DNA of 64,000 nucleotides from Acinetobacter sp. TGL-Y2. GTDB taxonomy: Bacteria; Pseudomonadota; Gammaproteobacteria; Pseudomonadales; Moraxellaceae. Position 1 is the stretch's first letter; each line of letters starts with the position of its first letter. Where the stretch lies: the NCBI RefSeq assembly GCF_001612555.1, contig NZ_CP015111.1, forward strand, positions 1 to 64,000, given 5' to 3'. Below, piece after piece: positions 60,837 to 64,000 of the stretch. Made by a program: the position numbers and the translations under genes. Under the pieces are notes generated by a model. The model worked only from the letters and a program-made list of their open reading frames with translations, ran no database searches and was not told where the DNA came from.

Positions 60837-60933
60837 GATTTAGCCATCAAAAAAATCATAATTATTCAATTTATTATAGTTTATAATAATTGTTTCTTGA
60901 ATATTTATTTTATATATTATTAATGTTTCGTAA

Positions 60934-60962
60934 TAAAAAAAGCAACCGAAGTTGCCTTTTTT
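60934..60962. terminator. Intrinsic terminator
   Basis: AAAGCAAC-CGAA-GTTGCCTTTTTT hairpin with flanking A and T runs. It lies upstream of the SNase-like gene and 40 bases beyond the stop at 61003, so it ends the minus-strand 61652-61003 operon. Confidence 0.8.
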
Positions 60963-61002
60963 ATTAATTTACACCTGAGATTATATCTCAAGTAACTATC
61001 AA

Positions 61003-61284
61003 CTAAGAGCGTAAACGTTCAAGCAGTACCTTAGCATATTCCTCACCACTCATATTTTTCACGGTTTCTCCTGCACCACTCTTTTCGTTTCCAAGTGAGT
61101 CCAAAATAAACCAAACTAAAGGTGTTGCAAGCTTATAAGACTTCCAGAAACGTAATGCTGTGGCATAAGGTTTTTTTGCATCTGAAAAATTAAGCCCAAT
61201 TGGTCTCCGATCAGCTAAATGTCTTGAGCCATTAACTTTCTTTTCTTCCGTTCCTGTCAACACGCCATCTAGATTTAAACTCAT
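61003..61284 (-). CDS. Small hypothetical protein
   Basis: 93 aa, soluble, basic N-terminus (GTEEKKVNGSRHLADRRPIG), helical end (VKNMSGEEYAKVLLERL). ATG 61284 overlaps the preceding stop by four bases, so the two genes are coupled. No family recognised. Confidence 0.55.
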   Translation of the reverse strand: MSLNLDGVLTGTEEKKVNGSRHLADRRPIGLNFSDAKKPYATALRFWKSYKLATPLVWFILDSLGNEKSGAGETVKNMSGEEYAKVLLERLRS

Positions 61285-61652
61285 TTCTTTGACTCCATAG
61301 ATAATGCTTGATACTTCGCAAGGCTCTCCTCATTACTAAGACCCAAAGATTCAGATACTTTGAGATATCCCTTTAAATCCAGATATCCTTTTTTTACCAA
61401 TAATCCCGACAATTCTTCAGGTGTTGTTAGCTTCATTAGCTCAACAAACACATCACCAGCGAATTCACGCCACATTGATCTATTGGAGCTGTTCAAAACT
61501 TTTTGCAATTCATCAAAAGTCTGCCAGCGCTGAGTTAACTCAGCAGTGTGGCCTTTTGTTAAGAAATTACTCCAGTTTTCATAACTTCCATTAATGCTTC
61601 TCTTACGCATCTTTTTATTCACAGCTTGACATGATTCATTAAATATAAACAT
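61281..61652 (-). CDS. Hypothetical helical protein
   Basis: About 123 aa from ATG 61652; a TTG at 61661 or ATG further in are alternatives, none with a strong ribosome site. Helical, basic (KKMRKRSINGSYENWSNFLT; EELSGLLVKKGYLDLKGYLK). First of a coupled gene pair ending at a terminator. No known family. Confidence 0.5.
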   Translation of the reverse strand: MFIFNESCQAVNKKMRKRSINGSYENWSNFLTKGHTAELTQRWQTFDELQKVLNSSNRSMWREFAGDVFVELMKLTTPEELSGLLVKKGYLDLKGYLKVSESLGLSNEESLAKYQALSMESKK

Positions 61653-61776
61653 ATACCGCAATTATATCAAGTAATTTTTTGTTCTTACTTGGATTTTAGA
61701 AAATAACTTTTTATATATTGCCTTAATTAATGTAAAAAAATAAAATGTTTATGAATCATTAAAAAATCTGAGCATT

Positions 61777-62607
61777 ATGATTAATAGTCAAAAAGGAAAT
61801 ATTGTTATTCTGCTTTTAATTTGTATATTAGGAGCGACTTTTTATTTTCTTGCCACCTTGAAATTAAAAATGAACTCCGCAATCTCATCTAATCAAGATA
61901 AAAAAACCGTTAGTACACCCTTGTTGCCAAATAAACAAGAAACAACGAATAGCACTCAATCGTATACAGACCTAAACACCTTAAGCACCCTTCCACCGAT
62001 TGACAATCAATACTTCAATCAAAGCGTACTCTATAAAGATGAGATTCTAAATCCATTTGATGATATCTCAGCTAGAGAGTTAACTAAAAATCAAATACCA
62101 AATAATAAACCAAGTCAGCTCCAAGCTAACAATCGGCGCAACCTTGATGTAGCTCAAATCAACGGATTGGTTCAGTCTCCAAACCTAATTAGAGTTAGCC
62201 CGAAGGGTTTTGATCTTCCGGCTAGTTCAGAATACCTTTACGGTTATCCTGTGCTAGATAATAGTGGGTCCTTAAATATCACAATTAACAACCACCATGG
62301 CAAAACAAATCTTCTTGTGTTGCTTTACTATGTTGCTCCACTTGATAAAGACTTAAGAACCTCTCAGAAACGTATATCTAGAGCAATGTATGTGCAAGCT
62401 GGCTCTGAATTCTTAATACAAGGATTAAATTCTGGATATTACGAATTAGAATGGGTTGATTTGTCTAATAAAAAAGCATTTTCAAATAAACCATTTCCAA
62501 TATATCAAGATAATAAATTTGCTTATGATCGTGTCTTCAATTTTAATAATAAAGACAAAAAAACTAACATTATTTCTATCCCGCTTTCGAAGATATATGC
62601 CAATTAA
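61777..62607 (+). CDS. Single-pass membrane protein with Ser/Thr/Asn-rich stalk
   Basis: 276 aa. N-terminal helix (NIVILLLICILGATFYFLAT), a ~90-residue polar linker (KQETTNSTQSYTDLNTLSTL), then a ~140-residue beta-rich domain (SGSLNITINNHHGKTNLLVL; SRAMYVQAGSEFLIQGLNSG). The layout resembles TonB-like or secretion-associated tethered proteins but no family is recognised. Monocistronic. Confidence 0.6.
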   Translation: MINSQKGNIVILLLICILGATFYFLATLKLKMNSAISSNQDKKTVSTPLLPNKQETTNSTQSYTDLNTLSTLPPIDNQYFNQSVLYKDEILNPFDDISARELTKNQIPNNKPSQLQANNRRNLDVAQINGLVQSPNLIRVSPKGFDLPASSEYLYGYPVLDNSGSLNITINNHHGKTNLLVLLYYVAPLDKDLRTSQKRISRAMYVQAGSEFLIQGLNSGYYELEWVDLSNKKAFSNKPFPIYQDNKFAYDRVFNFNNKDKKTNIISIPLSKIYAN

Positions 62608-62629
62608 ATAAAAAAATATTGTCTTTAAC

Positions 62630-63796
62630 TTAACTGTGTACAGCTCTAGCCTTTTTAATCGCCTCTCTCAGAGATTGTTTAAAAATGTCTTGCTGTACTG
62701 TTAATGAGTATCCTCCCCAGTTACTATTTTCCTGTTCTAGAAAGGCATGAAAAACTGAGTACTTAAGGTCTTGCATTATTAATTCTCTATATTTCATTCG
62801 GTGGGTAATGTTTTCATTTCGGCAAATAACTATATTGGTGTCTGGATTTCCCCGAATAATCTCATCAAGTATAACTTCTATCCCATTCAAATTCGTAACA
62901 GCTATAGCCTTGAATCCAGTCGATTTATTAATTTCTAAAGCTGAAAAAAAGTCTGCTGCAATGAATATCCACTTTTCACTATCTTTTGATAGTTCATTAA
63001 AAACTTTGAAATTTACAGCATTTTTATTTGAAATACTTTGTTCATTAAAACCACCCAATTGATTTTGAGTGATAAGTGCAAAAGTTGGTAAATTACTATA
63101 GTTACTGTCTTTGTAAGATGCTATGTATTGACCTTTCTCTAATTCAAATTTAAGCCCCTCTAGGTTGTTTACACTGACCGGTCTATCGACAGTTCTTAAC
63201 TCTTTAAATCCCCGAATTTCTGGTGAAAAATACTTCTGCAAACCGACACATGAATCCCTAGTCGCTATTGGCAAGGACTCATATAAATCCTCTAGATCGT
63301 TGAATTTTTCAATTTTAAGTGAGGCTGTTTCTATCTGCTTATTATTCACTTCCTTTTGCTGATCTACAGAAACACCAAGTTGACTAACAGTAGATAATTT
63401 TTTGATTTTACCTTTTTCAATGAATGCTTGGACACGCAGCTGTTCATTAATGAACTTTTCATCACTTAAAGCTTCTTTTTTTGATTTAATAATTATTTCT
63501 TCTACCGACACTTCATCAACATTATGAATAGCGAATGTTTCTAATAATTCCGCTGAAAACTCTGATTTATAGAACTTACCTGTACTGCGCAAAGCATCAC
63601 ACACATACAGACAAATTTCCCCTTCAAAATCCATTAAATGATAAAGACCTGTCCAAAACTCACTTACTTTCTTTTCTTGGCCTTGCACTGGTATCGCCAA
63701 TAACTCATTTGGGCGAATTCTTATTTTAGCAGTTGAGCAGCCAAAATTTTCTAATGTTGTTGTGACCCATTCTGTGACTTGAAATTTACTTGTCAT
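62630..63796 (-). CDS. Toprim-like protein with altered catalytic residues
   Basis: 388 aa. Residues ~270-330 (KWIFIAADFFSALEINKSTG, then FKAIAVTNLNGIEVILDEII and TNIVICRNEN) follow the plasmid-primase Toprim pattern (xxEGYATAxxIxxATG ... GNLxxVAxxLR ... IVIxxDND). However, the catalytic Glu is replaced by Ala/Asp and the DxD by NEN. It may bind nucleic acid or nucleotides without primase activity. The N-terminal ~250 residues are unassigned. GGAGATG precedes ATG 63796. Confidence 0.5.
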   Translation of the reverse strand: MTSKFQVTEWVTTTLENFGCSTAKIRIRPNELLAIPVQGQEKKVSEFWTGLYHLMDFEGEICLYVCDALRSTGKFYKSEFSAELLETFAIHNVDEVSVEEIIIKSKKEALSDEKFINEQLRVQAFIEKGKIKKLSTVSQLGVSVDQQKEVNNKQIETASLKIEKFNDLEDLYESLPIATRDSCVGLQKYFSPEIRGFKELRTVDRPVSVNNLEGLKFELEKGQYIASYKDSNYSNLPTFALITQNQLGGFNEQSISNKNAVNFKVFNELSKDSEKWIFIAADFFSALEINKSTGFKAIAVTNLNGIEVILDEIIRGNPDTNIVICRNENITHRMKYRELIMQDLKYSVFHAFLEQENSNWGGYSLTVQQDIFKQSLREAIKKARAVHS

Positions 63797-63879
63797 TAAT
63801 TCATCTCCATTGCTGATATCTATATTATAACCATATACCGCAATAAATGTAATAATAACTTCTACTAAATTTTTAGATA

Positions 63880-63904
63880 TAAAAAAGGGCGATTAAAACG
63901 CCCT
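63880..63904 (-). terminator. Terminator of the gene at the window edge
   Basis: On the minus strand GGGCG/CGCCC with a TTTTAAT loop followed by TTTTTT, seven bases after the stop at 63911. Confidence 0.8.
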
Positions 63905-63910
63905 ATTCAA

Positions 63911-64000
63911 TTACAATCCAATCTCTTTTCTATACCTTATTAGATTGTAAACACCAACAATGAATGAAACAAAAAAACAGAATGCAAAAAAATAAACCTC
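63911..64000 (-). CDS. Membrane protein, C-terminal end (cut by window edge)
   Basis: On the minus strand an open frame enters from beyond 64000 and ends at TAA 63911: a hydrophobic helix (FFAFCFFVSFIVGVYNLI) and a basic tail (RYRKEIGL). Followed at once by a terminator, which supports a real gene end. The rest is outside the window. Confidence 0.6.
   Translation of the reverse strand, partial: EVYFFAFCFFVSFIVGVYNLIRYRKEIGL

Noticed and set aside
1..64000. tRNA, rRNA or classic integron/resistance genes
   Set aside because: None recognised on either strand by reading; no attI/attC-like sites seen.

Overview
The window looks like accessory DNA, most likely part of a large conjugative-type plasmid (or an integrated relative) from an Acinetobacter-like gammaproteobacterium. 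The evidence is low G+C (about one third by eye), a YadA/Ata-type trimeric adhesin, a plasmid-type H-NS homologue, an IS3-family element, many short operons of unknown genes on both strands, and no ribosomal, tRNA or central-metabolism genes. No replication initiator, ParA/ParB or transfer gene was recognised, so the replicon type is unknown. The host assignment is inference.

Layout. 0-3 kb: C-terminal part of a trimeric autotransporter followed by a glycosyltransferase. 3-12.9 kb: minus-strand operons of small membrane and unknown proteins, a CRISPR mini-array, and two PD-(D/E)XK-type nucleases. 12.9-14.4 kb: a gene-free stretch with iteron-like repeats, then hns. 15-20.4 kb: a two-gene operon followed by a second small iteron set, secreted and membrane proteins, and a NERD nuclease. 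20.5-31.5 kb: a lipoprotein/Sel1/membrane operon, mini-array 2, an SppA-like peptidase, a 983-bp inserted element with a 4-bp target duplication, MazG-like and nuclease genes, and mini-array 3. 31.5-46 kb: an alarmone-hydrolase-like gene, two Sel1 proteins, csf2-csf3, an operon of four tandem paralogous membrane proteins, mini-array 4, and csf4(dinG)-csf5-csf1. 46-64 kb: unknown genes, an operon broken by an IS3-family element and headed by an AcrVA2-like gene, two gene cassettes sharing one structured leader, a DUF4116-type protein, a DsbD-alpha-like protein, an M41-like protease, a Cas6f (Csy4)-like protein, a degenerate nuclease-fold protein and a Toprim-like protein.

The most notable content is a complete but split type IV-A-like CRISPR effector set. 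csf3-csf2 and csf1-csf5-csf4 are about 7 kb apart on the same strand. They are served by four scattered mini-arrays of only 3-4 degenerate 28-nt repeats at 60-nt period. Each array has its own -10-like box at nearly the same distance before the first repeat, and three end in an intrinsic terminator. No adaptation genes (cas1/cas2) are present. The same molecule also carries an orphan Cas6f-like RNase and an AcrVA2-family protein.

A caution runs through the window: several genes (near bases 43-57, 6425, 6812, 6853 and 24620) are broken by single-base indels, mostly at homopolymers. These may be real decay or uncorrected long-read errors.
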